Shown piece by piece: positions 1 to 11,518 of a stretch of 64,000 nt of DNA. Numbering within the stretch: the stretch's first letter is position 1; each line of letters starts with the position of its first letter. The DNA is from Dichomitus squalens LYAD-421 SS1 (Eukaryota; Basidiomycota; Agaricomycetes; Polyporales; Polyporaceae). The DNA lies in assembly GCF_000275845.1 (NCBI RefSeq), contig NW_006766886.1, positions 1,107,245 to 1,171,244 on the forward strand. Reading direction: 5' to 3'. The position numbers and the translations under genes are program-made. The notes below the pieces were generated by a model. It made no database searches. It worked only from the letters and a program-made list of their open reading frames with translations, and was not told where the DNA came from.

Positions 1-3000
1 GCCCTCAGGGTGTCGGGCGCGTTGTCCTAGTGTCAGGGTAGAGCTGCTACGCTGATGCTAAGGTTCAATACGGCAGTGATTCCCAGGCGATTCCATAGCG
101 ATTCGAGGCAGCGGTTCGGTGTCGCTCTCGCACCCGCCGTGCCGGACAGCGCCGCTGAACTTTGCTCGCTGAGCGCGATCAACGCTGCCCGGACGTGAAG
201 ATTCGAGCCGAGCTGCCCGAGAAGCGAACGAGCCCGTCGAAGCGACCCACCGATGAAGGCGGGACTGTTCCTTATCGTAATAAAACATCCCCTTCTGACC
301 ATCCATACAAAACCTGCACCTACTTGATTCGTGTGAGGAGAGAAATCTCCCTTTTGTCCCCTGTAAATCTGTCTTCAAGTCCGCCACTCGAATGCCATGT
401 GCCGAAAGCAAGGTCGTCCACAAAGTCTCTTAAAGACCCGTGTGATGTCAGCGCGGGATCGCTGGCCCGAATCGCTGGCGGCATCGCCTCGGAATCGCTA
501 CTGTGTTTTCTCCTACTTGCCATAGGGCTCCAATTAGAGTGCATGACGAGTTTGCTGTGGACTTGGGTAGCAGAGAGTAAGAGACAGGGTAAGCAGGAAG
601 CAGATCACAGTATGAAATGTAGACGGGGTACTGACGATCCTCCGCCACAGCGAAGGCTGCAAACGCCCTTTCCAACAGGAGCTTCCGAGGACCGCACCAA
701 ACTCATAACATCACGCCCGAATTTACGACACTCAGGAGCTGGACCGAGCAGCGTGCTCCATGACGTGAACTCAGGCGTGACGACCGTAGTACGACAGCCC
801 AAGACGGAGACTGGAGCCGAGCATCCAACGTCAAACCCGCTACCGAACGCACGACGAGCGTGTGTCGGACATGTACACCCGTACGTCACGCTTCCCATCG
901 TTGCTGCCCGTAGAGCAGGTGGCCGAGCTACGCGCGCGCGATGCCCCCAGCAGGCCGCGACCGCGCAACCCAATCCCCCTTCCCGATACAGGCCGGTTCC
1001 GCCGGCGAGGCGCGCACGTTCGACGCAGTACAAGGATTCCCCCAACGGCTTCTCGCTCGAGGGAAACCGTTGCGAGAAGCGCATGCTTCTCTTCGGAGAT
1101 GAGTCAGGTCGAGTGCGCTCCGCACGGCCGCTGCTCTTCCCGGAGCGGCTCTGTTCGGGAACGTCCTTGGCGTGCTCTGCGCTGCGGCCGACAAGGCGTG
1201 GACGCAAGTATAAGCGACTCGCCGCGACCCGGCGCCGAGCCTGAGATCTCCCGCTGCTGTAGGATTCCTTCGGCGAACGAGATGTGGCGCCGGGTGTGGA
1301 TATGCGCAGGAGGCCCACCGTGGAAGCGGAGAACGCGTAACGGATGTGCGGCCTCGCCGCAGACCAGAGATCTGCCAGGTAGGCGCGTTCGCGAGGTGCC
1401 ACGGTATGGTTTCTTGGACTATGACGGCTCTGGGAATGGGTCCAAGGGATCGGCTAGCGGGCTAGAGTGCGATCTGCGAACGCTGCCTCTAAGTGACTGA
1501 TGACGCCCTGAGGACGTGGATGCCCACCTTGGCTTGGGTTATGTTATGTAAGTCCAAGCAGTCGAATCATACGGAGCGTGGGACGGCGGAGAGTCGGCGG
1601 TGCCTTCGTCGATGCGGTTGCGCGGACGTTCATACAACATCACACCGCATGTAGCTGCTTCCGGACTGGAATGGAACGGGTCGAGGGTCTGGCGCGTCTT
1701 CGAGGATAGTCGATTCGACGACCGCGCGAAGCGGCGGAAGGCGTCCCAAGCGTGAGACTGTCGCGGATCTGCGGTGGTCCAGGCATATGTCGCTCGCTAT
1801 GGACCACATGCGGTGAGAGGCTGGTCAAATCTACAACCTCGGCTGGTGATAGCGCACCGCAGAGGACAGGGAGCAGGGAAGACAGAGTGGTCTCGCAGGG
1901 GGAGAAGCGGACGGCAAGCACGGTGGGACGTACGTAGCGGTGCGCAGGGTAAGGACCATCCATCAGTGCGCATGTCCAGAGGGAGATCGACCTGAGACAC
2001 GGCCGGTTTTCCACATTCGGCGGATGCCAGCACCGCGGGGCGCCCGGTAGGTTTGACCACGCGAGCTTGTGGGAGGCTGAGGAGGCAGCGGACGGGAGCT
2101 ATGCATTGTATGTAGAAGGACTGCGCTAATAGCCAGGTGGAGAAATAAAGACGGAGGGTGGCTAACGATCAGTGGCAGGAGAATGCGGGGTGCCGAGGAT
2201 TGTTGTCGCGGCGGATGGCGGGCGTCTTGGCGCGGGGGGCTGATCGCGGAGAGACGCGCGAAGCTTGCTGCTTGACACAGCTCGCGATGGAAAGCATATG
2301 CGACTCGGTCCAGCACGGGCAGCCCTCCCATACGTATTTATTCAATCAGGGCCCTGCTTCATGGCGCGTCACCGACTGCCCACGCCCTGTCTTCTCGAAA
2401 CCGCGCTCAGGCTTCGCGCGACGTACCCGACGGCGTACTCGCCTAGCCCATCCTTCTCCGATCCTTCGCCCCCGCCTCGCCCGTCCGACATACCACCTGA
2501 CTGCACCCTCACCTCGTCCCTGGCCTTATAGATTCTTCCCCCGGCTGCGAAGCCCGGACTCTTTCTCTCCCCCTCCTCCCACTCCTCGTCGGTGAACCAT
2601 GGCGAAGCAGTCCGCACGCTCCAGATTCTTCAGCGTGGGCAGGAGCAAAGCCAGTCCCGCACGTACTGCGAGCACACGCCGTGCCAGCATACGCAGGAGT
2701 GTCATCCGTTCCGGGGCACCACCGCTCGACCTTGCTTTCTCGTACGCCGAACACCCGGGGGCAGATGGGAAAGGCCTGCTCCTGGCGATGCCCGAGGGTG
2801 ATGGTCCCAGGTCAGTAAAGTAATAGCCCACGCATATATCCGCAAGCAACGCTCTTCCGAAGTTCTGCCACCCAGGCCCATGGCTAAATCATGGGTCTTT
2901 TCGTTACCCAAACAGGGAGGTCGGGGGTTCTACCTAGCCTGGCCCATGTGCTCCACATTCGCACTGTCATCCTATGCCTATAGTGCGCCCAGGAACTCGT

Positions 3001-3724
3001 CGGCAGCACTCACTTGCTTCCTGACCACCACTAGGGCATGTCCGTCGTATCGCGCATACGTCCCCACCTGCCCGTCTCCCACGCAGCTTTGACTAACACT
3101 CTACCCATTTTACGTATCTTCAAGTGCACCTACGCGTGATTCGCTGCAATCTGCTGGCAAAGCAGCATCTACAGTCATGAAGGACTCACCGTTACCCGCA
3201 TTACCCGAGGACGCAGCCTCCTCTTCACGAATAGGGTATGTGTGTAAATTGTCTTGATGCGACGTTCACATTCCCTCCCAACCCCGGATGATGCGCCATC
3301 AAGGATCATCCGACGCGTTACCCCGCAGTGCACTCTCCAGTCATATTTACAGATGCTGATCTCTGGTTGTGTCCAGCGCGGCTTCGCCCCACACCTTGCA
3401 GCACGGACGTCCACCACAGCCGTCCACCAGCTCAAGAACGCCGCAGGCCCGCTCACAACGGGCGCCTCAGCACAGGTGTGTGTGTTCTGCAAGCTAGTCC
3501 CGATCTCCGTTCCACAAAGCAAGGCCAGCTCGTCTGGACCGCAATCCGCGCCAGCGCGGGGCCGATCGTGGTCCGCATCCGATCACGTCTTGGAGCGTGC
3601 TCGTGCTCGTGCCCACGCTCCGCCCCGCTTCGCGACCACCTTCATATTCGCACACCTTGCGGTATATACCCCTCCAGAGTCTAGCCCGGTGCTCACTCGT
3701 TACCTCCTCTCACGCAGCGCGACC
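1..3724. other. Gene-poor left flank, no supported gene
   Basis: Long open frames occur on both strands (for example 360 codons at 162-1244 on + and 265 codons at 605-1402 on -), but they overlap each other, carry no motif I recognise and look like chance openings in GC-rich DNA. One 74-codon frame at 2599-2823 (+) starts in a good Kozak context after a CT-rich stretch and a TATA-like site near 2525. It is the only weak gene candidate and I cannot name it. Confidence 0.5.
3663..3668 (+). promoter_or_regulatory. TATA-like box upstream of the Ser/Pro-rich gene
   Basis: TATATA lies 62 bp before the ATG at 3725 and is followed by a pyrimidine-rich leader, the usual arrangement of a fungal core promoter. 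Position and composition are seen; function is inferred. Confidence 0.4.
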
Positions 3725-6025
3725 ATGCCTCCTCCTCCTCCCTCAGCGCCGCCCCAGCAGCAGCAGCAACAACAACAACAAAACATCTTCCGCCGAATCA
3801 CGTCCAGGTTCCGCTCCCCGCACGCGCCCAGTCAGCCGCCCCCGCAGCCATCCGCGCAACACCCGCAAGCGCGGCCACGCCCCCCACGCAACAGCACCAC
3901 CGCGGACCCGCCACAGCGCAAGAGCACGCTCCTGCGCGTCGTGCACATGCCCCCGATGCCCAGGGCGCCCGTGCCCGCCGCGCCCCCGAACGACTTCACG
4001 TCCCTGGAGCAGCGCCAGGCCGCGCTGCGTGCGCGCGGGCTCGTCCCCGCCGCCTCGCGCCGGTTCCGCGACGCCGACGGGTACATGATGCCGCTCAGCG
4101 AGCAGGAGGCGGAGATCGATAGGCGGTTCACGATCGTCGTCCCCGGGGACGAGAGCGGGGAGGGCGAGAGTGAGAGCGAGGCGACGCGCATCAGGGAGGC
4201 GTGGCTCGCGAAGCAGGCGGAGGGGGGTGCGCCGGGCTTGGGCAGGGAGGGCGCCGAGTCCGAGTCCGAGCCTGAGCCTGAAGCGCCGCCGCCCCGGAAG
4301 AGCGACGCGCTGGAGCGCGCGAGCAGGGACGGGACGATTGGGGAGCGGTCGCCGCGCCGCGCGACGTTCGTCACCGTCGATGTCGACGCGCCGGCGCTGT
4401 CGCCCAATGTCGGCGATTTCGGGGCCCGCGTCGCAAGCCCGGTCTCGGCGACCGTCGAGGACGTCGACTTCCACACCGCGCCCAGCTCGCCTGGTCGCCC
4501 GGACGACGGGTTCCGTCCCCCGTTCTCCGCTGCGAATGACGGAAAGCTTCGCCAGCAGCCTTCTCCGCCCTCTTCACCCTCCCGTCGCTGTCCTCCCGCT
4601 TCTACGTCTACGTCACCTGCGCATCGCTCTGCCCCTAAACCGACATCCACTCCCACAAGAGAGGAGCGCGACCCACCGGGCAGCCCCTCAGCGCACTCGG
4701 AAAAAGTCTCTCTCTGGTTACGTACCTCTGTCGACACGCCCACGCCCCTTTCCCTGTCCGGTTCTGCTGCCGGCCTCAGCGCATCCCCACGCACCTCGCT
4801 AGCGAGCGAACATCACGCGCCGCAGTCGCCCTCGAAGACGTCTGCGAACGGCGGCTCGGGCACGCTGCGCGCGCGCAAGGAGAAGCCGCCGCCGATCATC
4901 GTCACGCACTCGCAGGACGGGAAGTCGGCCTCGCAAGCGCAGGCGATCGCCGTCGCGATTGCCGCGGCCGCGACGTCAGACTCGGAAGCGAGCACCTCCT
5001 CCACGTCGGATCACGGCCGCCCGTCGCTCCCAGGCAAGCTCGTAAATGGGAACGGGGACGGCAGCGCGCGCGGGCGCGCCGCAGTCGCGCCGCGGCTCGC
5101 GCACGCCCAGAGCTCGAGCACCCGGACGACGACGGCCACGGTCCCCGCGCTGTCGCCGACGCGCACCGTGTCGTCGTCCGGGGCGGAGTCGGCGCTCCCG
5201 ACGCCGACGACGACGTCGCACGCGCACGCGGCGCTCGTGCGCGACGCGTCGATCTCGCGCGGCTCGACATCGCATTCGTCGGACAACGGGCACGACACGG
5301 GCATGGTCCCCGCACGCCCTCGACGCGGCACGGGCCTGGGGCTGCTCAGTACCGGCGGCTGCCAGGGCAAGGCACCTGGCGCGACGACGATCGCTGCCCC
5401 TGTCATCATGGAGGAGTTCAGCGAGACGGAGGCGTCGTCGGAAGAGGGCGAGTTTGGCGTGATGAACGTGCCCGCGAACGCCGCCGCTTCTGTTGCTGCT
5501 GCTTCTCCTGTGCCTGCCGCCGCCGTAAGGCCGCGCTTTTCACAGGAGGGCGTCGCGGTGCCTCGGCCTCCGCGCTCGCAGACGGCGGAGCAGGCACAAG
5601 AGAAGGCGGAGGGGCGCAAGTCGTTCAGCCTGTTCGGCAAGAAGTCGCTGGAGGTGAGTCTCGCCCGCTATTTCGTGCCCCGATTATGAGGGTCGAACTC
5701 AATTGTCGTAAAATCGTAGATCCCCAGGGATACGCGCACGTCGTCGTCGATGCTGAACTTGCGGAGGGCGTTCACGTCCTCGACGAAGCCCCGGCCGAAG
5801 TCTACGGTGGATCCGGTCGTCGTCCCGGACTCGATGGGCGTACGCAGGAAGCGATCGAAGATGCTCGACACGTCCGCCGCGCCGAGCGCGTTTCCTCGTG
5901 GGACATTGCCCCCGCGGCAGGCGGTCGCGCCGACCATGCACAGCCATGGGACGATCGTCCACCAGGCGCACTTCATCGAAGACGACGAGAGCAGGAGATT
6001 GAGCGAGATGGCGTTCCTCACGTGA
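3725..6025 (+). CDS. Disordered Ser/Pro-rich fungal protein of unknown function
   Basis: CDS join(3725..5653,5720..6025), 744 aa. The start is the ATG in CT-rich context at 3725; the frame is open further upstream to 3254, but that part is unrelated in composition. The protein begins with Pro and a run of nine Gln (CAG/CAA codons), then a basic stretch, a region of Ser/Glu-rich acidic blocks, and long Ser/Thr/Pro-rich segments typical of disorder. Exon 1 ends in a GTGAGT donor; the acceptor at 5719 restores a frame ending with a compact tail (HGTIVHQAHFIEDDESRR near the C-terminus), the best conserved-looking part. No catalytic domain, signal peptide or membrane segment is visible. It could be a scaffold or regulatory protein, but I do not recognise it. 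The antisense frames of 240-320 codons here are shadows of GC-rich codons. Confidence 0.75.
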
Positions 6026-6846
6026 TGGAATCAACCTTTCGAATTTCTGCCTTGGTTTTCCTCGGGACTCCCTTGCATGTTTTGCTTTGCTGTCTAGTCC
6101 GCTCCCGTTCACTAATAGTATCGTCATCTGCATACCACTTCGTCACCTCACATTGCTTATTCTACGCATCTCTCTCGCATCACGCTCTCTTCTGCTCCGC
6201 TGTTGACATTTAAGCTCATCTTCACGCTCGTTTAGCCTTACTTGCCCTTCTGCCACCCGACTGTTGTCCTGGGTACGCCTTCTTCTGCTTGGCGCTGTCC
6301 ATGAAGACTCGACCCTGGTCGAAGCTCCGTCTCGGCCTCAAGCTATACATTTACCATAACTGTCGGGCTGTCGGTGACATACGATACGTATTATGTATAG
6401 TGTCGCAGGACGTATGTATCGCTCTCACAGCTGACCTCACGCTCCTTACATTACATCCCCCTTAGGTGCTTTTCTGGCTCCGTAGTAATCCGCGCAAAAC
6501 GTCTCGTGGCATGTATCATAAGCATACCTTTGCGACAAGTATAGGTCGTATATCAGAGTACCACAGCATCCACTCTACCTGGTTGCGTGTCTCGTGCACC
6601 CGTGAGACTCGAGTTGAGCGGACATCAGCACAATGTCGGGGTCGTCGGCTGTTCAATGCGCATAACCATCTTGACTTGCGCCACGATGACACTTGTCTCC
6701 CATAGCGGGCTACGTCGTTCGTTGCCGGTGTGGAGTAGATTCACTTGGGACGGGCTCGGCACTCTTATCTCGAGGATAGCGCGGGCAACGCATGGCTTCC
6801 GGCCGACGCCGTGGGACCACAGAACTGGAGAAACCGCCCCATCCCT

Positions 6847-6944
6847 AGGCGTGTTCAATTCTTGTCGCTCGCTCATTTCCTCGCGCGCCTACCGGGCGTC
6901 TGCCTACCTGGATTCAAGGTCAGATCAAGCGCCTGTAGCACAGC
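6847..6944 (+). repeat. Left arm of a 98-bp inverted repeat
   Basis: This arm is the reverse complement of 7311-7408 with a single mismatch that I can see (near 6861). The arms are 366 bp apart. No flanking target-site duplication was recognised. It may be a MITE-like element or a local inverted duplication. Confidence 0.85.
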
Positions 6945-7310
6945 CGCACAGGCAGCGGTGCAGCGAGATCGACGTTTTCGTCCTACTATGCTAGGTTTGT
7001 TATGCCCAGAAAATCTGTCCAGAAAGTGGATGGAGACGTCGGCAGATCGTGATAGACTTGTTGACCGAGAATAATTGTACACAATGCGCCCAAATCGGAA
7101 CCAGATTCGGCACGACACGGTTCACTGGCCACCTGGGGTTGCCACTGTAAGCCTGATGGCAATTGGACTCAAAACCTTGCGGGACGACTCCGCGTCTCGA
7201 GTCATGGAGCTCTCTATCTTTCAAATCGTTAAGCTTTCGTGTCGCTCCTCAGTCCCAGCTCGCGACGCTCATGCGGTCGTGTTGCACCCGCTGCCTGCGC
7301 ACCTCTGCTC

Positions 7311-7408
7311 GCTGTGCTACAGGCGCTTGATCTGACCTTGAATCCAGGTAGGCAGACGCCCGGTAGGCGCGCGAGGAAATGAGCGAGCGACAAGGATTGA
7401 ACACGCCT
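7311..7408 (-). repeat. Right arm of the 98-bp inverted repeat
   Basis: Reverse complement of 6847-6944, nearly identical. Because of it, the same peptide string appears in a plus-strand frame on the left and a minus-strand frame on the right. Confidence 0.85.
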
Positions 7409-9478
7409 CCTCTCATGCCAGATAACGTTCGTCAGCATCGCGGACCACCCTATTCGGACACCCAGGGGGACAGAAGATAGGTTGCGCTGTGTCCAGGGCG
7501 ATCGCGGAGTGTCTGCCATCACAATCCAGGGATTCCAGGTTCCAAAGAAGAGCCGGATTGCCTCAGCGAGCTTGGAGAAATGGAAAATATACAATCACGA
7601 CGCAGCCCTGCAGCATGCAGACTGACGTTGTTAACGGATCGGTTATACATCTTACCAAGTCAGTACCGTACTCGTGACCGGCGTCCGAGCGTCCTGTCGT
7701 TCTTGCGCAATTAGGCCTGACTTGACCGTGACCCCCGAGAGGAGATGTAGACGTGCCGGTATGCAGGTCGAGCAAACTTGAAGGCCTTCCGCTCTTGCCA
7801 CGCAGCCTCAGGATGTGAGTACACGGCACTCTCCGGAGTCCAGACGCATCGAAACGGCCAACACGAACTCAATCTGGTTCCCGAGAACGTGTTCATGTCA
7901 ACTGGCTAATCGAAGACTGCGAGTACTAAGTAATCAGTACTTGGACGCACTGCTTCCAAGACCCCGTTCGATGAAGAACAAGTAGGCTAAGTCACGGTCT
8001 AGCCTTCCCTGGAAATCAATGAGTGATTACGGTGTTTCGACTGGCAAGTCTCTTGCAAGCCAGATCCTATGTATACCGACGTTACCGCACGGAGCTCCAG
8101 CTGCTGGTCCTAACACTGGACGACACATTGTCCCGAAGACCAGGTGCAAAGGTGCCCACGGAGATACGGAGAAAAGTTCGGGTCTGCCCGTGAACCCAGC
8201 AACGTCGGCGTCGTTCACGCGCACTGCGAGTACGCGCGATGCTATCTTGCCAGAAATGCGGAGTGCGCCGGGGTTGGAGGATATTAATCCGACGACCGCG
8301 CCTTTATATACGGAACTCTACTGGATATCACGTAGTGCCACCCGAACAGAATGCAAGAAGTCCAGGGAACTTGGAGTTAGATCGACGGATGCGAAGGTCA
8401 AGGGCCGGCTTGGGACAAGAAAATTGATGGAAAGATGCCTATGCACATGTACGAGAGGATGGGGGTGAGAGAGGGTCCTTGACGGGGGGGAAATTACGGG
8501 TATGGATGTAGCGTAATGTAAGCCTCAGGGCGAAAGTCCAATGCAACATGCGATGGTGGTATAAAAGAGGGGACGTGCCGTGATATCGACACAGGACGAC
8601 GAGAACGATACCGGCGTTGGGTATGCGGGATGCGATGGAAACATGGAAACATGCTGAGCTAGGCTGATACGAGGACAACTCACGACAGGATGGATATGAT
8701 ACACATAGCGGAGACAAAAAAGGGTTGAGGGAACGAGCGTGGGTCGGCGACAAGGCTACATCCCGATGCAGCTTATTTTCTCGGCGGCTTGCGGAGGAAG
8801 GCGGAAGAGGCGTCTGGCAATGCGCTGGCCGCACCATTGGACCTGTAGAGCTGCGTCTCGCCTCGAGGTACGCAGCCCCGGGGTAGGCTTCTTCCACCGT
8901 GGCCGAACCTCCAAGTCTTGAGGTTTGGCATAGTCGAACCTATAGACACATCGCGTGGAAGGGCGAGTGACGAGAATCGATAGCTTGCATTAGATGTAAT
9001 GACACGGGAACGACAATGATGATAGCATGCGCACAACATCCAGTCCAACGACCCAGTCCAGTCCGAATTGAATGAACGACGAACGAAGGTGAACGAAGTG
9101 AGGGTGGGCGAGCAGGCGAGCAGGACAGGCCACCCACTCGCCCAGCGCGTACGCGTGTGCCGAGCTCTGCAGCAGCCCGGCTTTGACCTCAACCCCAGCT
9201 CGGGCGTGATAGGGTCCCTTGTGCGGGCCTCGCGTACATGGGCATGCCCGGCCGCGACGCGTCACCCGGAGCATGCGCAAGACCAAGCCTGGCATGCGTC
9301 CAAGACAGCCCACCCTCCGCGCCGGCTCTGCCTCCGCACTACAGTCCGACGCAGTCTAGAAAGACAGCCTTCACTCCTCCACCGCCAATGCGCACCCGCG
9401 CTCAGTCCCCAACACCCCACCGTGCATGGTCCAGCCACCACTCCGCACCACACACACGCCCGATCGCCTTTCCGGCAA

Positions 9479-11034
9479 TCAGTACTGTGGCCCGGGGCCG
9501 TACGCCATCTGTGGCCCGGGCGACATGCGACCTGCCTGGGGGATAGGGGCAGGGGATGCGCGGCCGGGCACTGCGGCGTAGTTCGCACTGAGGCTCTGCT
9601 GCGGTCCGGGGCTTACGCGCCCGTCGTAGCCGTACGCCATCTGGGGGCCTGGCGAACGTGTGCGGTTGATCTGCGTCATGGGTATCGACTCGACAGGTGC
9701 GACGGCAGCAGCAGTCGCGTACGGGTCGTTGTCGTAGTACACCTGGCTCGGGTCGTCGCGGTACGGCATGTTCGGGTTGAGGTGCGGCAGGGGAGGGACG
9801 GCGTAAGGGTCGCTACGGTTGCTGTACAGGTCAACCGAGGACGCCGCGGCAGAGGGTGCGATACTGCCAGCGCGTGAACTGGGACGGGCGAGGTTGACTT
9901 CCGACGAGGTCTCGAAACCAGCACCACCGGTACGGTTGGTGGGGAGCGCGTGCGTGGTCTCCTCACCGTGAGCGTTGAGCTCCGGCCACTTGATCGCTTC
10001 GTCTGGGAGCAGATGCAGATTAGCATGAAGATCCATACTCAAGAGATACGGAAGCTTCGGTTATGCAGTCGCTAGGGCTACACGAACCCTAGCTTGGGGT
10101 TTGGGGAACGACGAATGCTTCATGTGAAAGCTATACTGCGGTCATACTCTACCGCGCTGCGAACACCGTCGAGTAGAACAGCCGATACCGGTGCACACTC
10201 CACGATGCATAGCAGCATGGGCGCGTAATGACATCGCTAACGAGAGGATGGGGACGGAGAAGAGAGATGAGAGCACTCACTGTCGAAGTCATCGTCCGTA
10301 AATCGCTTGCGAGTGAACTTCCAAACAACGAAGGTAATGAGACCAATCAACGCCACTCCTCCCGACACAGACAGACCAATGATGGTCGATTTGCTGATAC
10401 CCGATGACTTCGCACCGGACGTGTCGGCACCTGCGGTAGCGCTACCTGTTGAGCTGCTGCCTGTCGAGGAACCCGAAGGGGTAGAAGTGACCACAACGGT
10501 GATCACGGCACCATTGGAGCCCGTAACTACTGTGCTAGAGAGAGAGGGAGAGGGAGGGGGCGAGGTTAGCTGCGTGGGCGTCCCAATCGGGCTAGAAGTG
10601 TTGCTCGTGTTGGAGGTGTTGCTGGTGGGGGAGGCCGTAGCGGTGTTGGTGTTGGTGTTAGTGTTGGTGTCGGTGTTGGTGTTTGTGTTGGTGTCGGTAT
10701 TCGTGTTAGTATTGGTATTCGTGTTGGTGTTGGTGTCGGTATTCGTGTTGGTATTCGTGTTGGTGCCTGTATTGGTGCCCGTACCCGTACCGGTTGCCGT
10801 GTTGGTGTTGGTATTGGTAGCGGTGTTCGTGTTCGTGTCTGTCCCTGTACTGCCGCCCAATGTAGGGAAAATTCCCTGGCGAGCTACCAGCGTTGGCGGA
10901 GGGGTGGGTGTGGGGAAGGCAAGTGCATGGTCTTGTCGTGCGGCAGCGGAGGACGCAAAGATGACTGCATTGACAGAGAGAAGGAGGAGACACCGGGCAA
11001 GGGAACGCGAGGTCAACATGGGGAAGCGGGACAA
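9479..11034 (-). CDS. MID2/WSC-like single-pass membrane protein with Thr-Asn repeat ectodomain
   Basis: CDS complement(join(9479..10002,10281..11034)), 425 aa. The N-terminus (from the ATG at 11034, or the next one at 11019) is a hydrophobic signal peptide ending at an Ala-rich site. The outer part is dominated by an imperfect Thr-Asn repeat (about residues 63-133), then Ser/Thr-rich sequence. A transmembrane helix (IIGLSVSGGVALIGLITFVV) precedes a basic stop-transfer KFTRKRF. The spliced junction gives DDDFDNEAIKWPELNAHG, a cytoplasmic motif I know from basidiomycete membrane proteins of this type, which fixes the intron (GTGAGT/CAG). The tail is rich in Pro/Tyr/Met with SPGPQMAYG repeats. 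By analogy with yeast Mid2/Wsc it may sense wall stress; that is inference. The 260-codon antisense frame full of Val/Leu is a shadow of the repeat. Confidence 0.85.
10642..10846 (-). repeat. Coding hexamer minisatellite (Thr-Asn repeat)
   Basis: About 205 bp of variants of the 6-bp unit ACCAAC (minus strand), encoding alternating Thr-Asn with occasional Asp, Ala or Gly. Third-position differences between units show it is old enough to have diverged but still in frame. Confidence 0.9.
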
Positions 11035-11518
11035 CCAGGGAATAGGAAGAGACGATGAAGAGGAATTATACCAGCCGGCGGTGTACTAGATAATAAGGAG
11101 GGCGGCCTCGTGGCGAAGAGTCGTAGAAAAACGTCGTCTACGATGGGCGCGATGCGCGGTGGGGGCGAAGGACAGAAGGCCTTGTGCGACGTTGGAAATG
11201 CGGAGGACGAGGGAAGGAGCGCGGACGATGGCGGCACAGGACAGACGGAACCCCAAGGCGGTGAGCCAGCTCTCCCATCACGTGCAGCTGCCACGGCGAC
11301 TGATATTTATCCTCCTCCTCCAGCCTTTAGCGCTCCCCGGGTCCTCCCCGTCCAGCTCGGCCTCGACGTTCACCTCTCCCGCTCATCATGATGGTGATGG
11401 TACTCGTACAATGCGGCCATCAATTAGGGACTTGACTACTCTATGTACATGTATTGATGTCCGACATCTGGGTCGAGCCTCGAGCGTAGCTTACAAGCAA
11501 TTGTACAGCATCCGGACC
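11035..11518. other. Spacer: promoter of the MID2-like gene and 3' end of the paladin-like gene
   Basis: 484 bp between the start of the MID2-like gene and the stop of the paladin-like gene, both on the minus strand. A TATAAT-like string sits about 30 bp before the MID2-like ATG on the minus strand. Nothing else is recognisable. Confidence 0.5.

Larger units (their letters stand above)
6026..9478. other. Gene-poor region with an inverted repeat pair
   Basis: No gene is supported over 3.4 kb. It holds a 98-bp inverted repeat (6847-6944 and 7311-7408, listed separately) and an orphan TATAAAAG at 8560-8567. Short frames exist on both strands, with no recognisable domain. A short BRCT-like string near 7886-7930 is followed at once by a stop and was not accepted. 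Confidence 0.5.

Noticed and set aside
162..1402. Long frames of 360 codons (+) and 265 codons (-)
   Set aside because: They overlap on opposite strands, have no motif and show Arg/Ser/Pro-rich composition expected from random GC-rich DNA.
3743..4794. Antisense frames of 243 and 320 codons
   Set aside because: They are shadows of the GC-rich third positions of the Ser/Pro-rich gene on the plus strand.
7711..7930. BRCT-like string VHVNWLIEDCEY on the plus strand
   Set aside because: Only about 15 residues fit, a stop follows at once, and no further BRCT blocks are found upstream.
9068..9877. 269-codon plus-strand frame
   Set aside because: Lies antisense to exon 2 of the MID2-like gene, whose frame, splice junction and tail motif are convincing.
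10307..11089. Val/Leu-rich 260-codon plus-strand frame that looks like a membrane protein
   Set aside because: It is the antisense reading of the Thr-Asn repeat; the hydrophobicity comes from the complement of ACC-AAC units.
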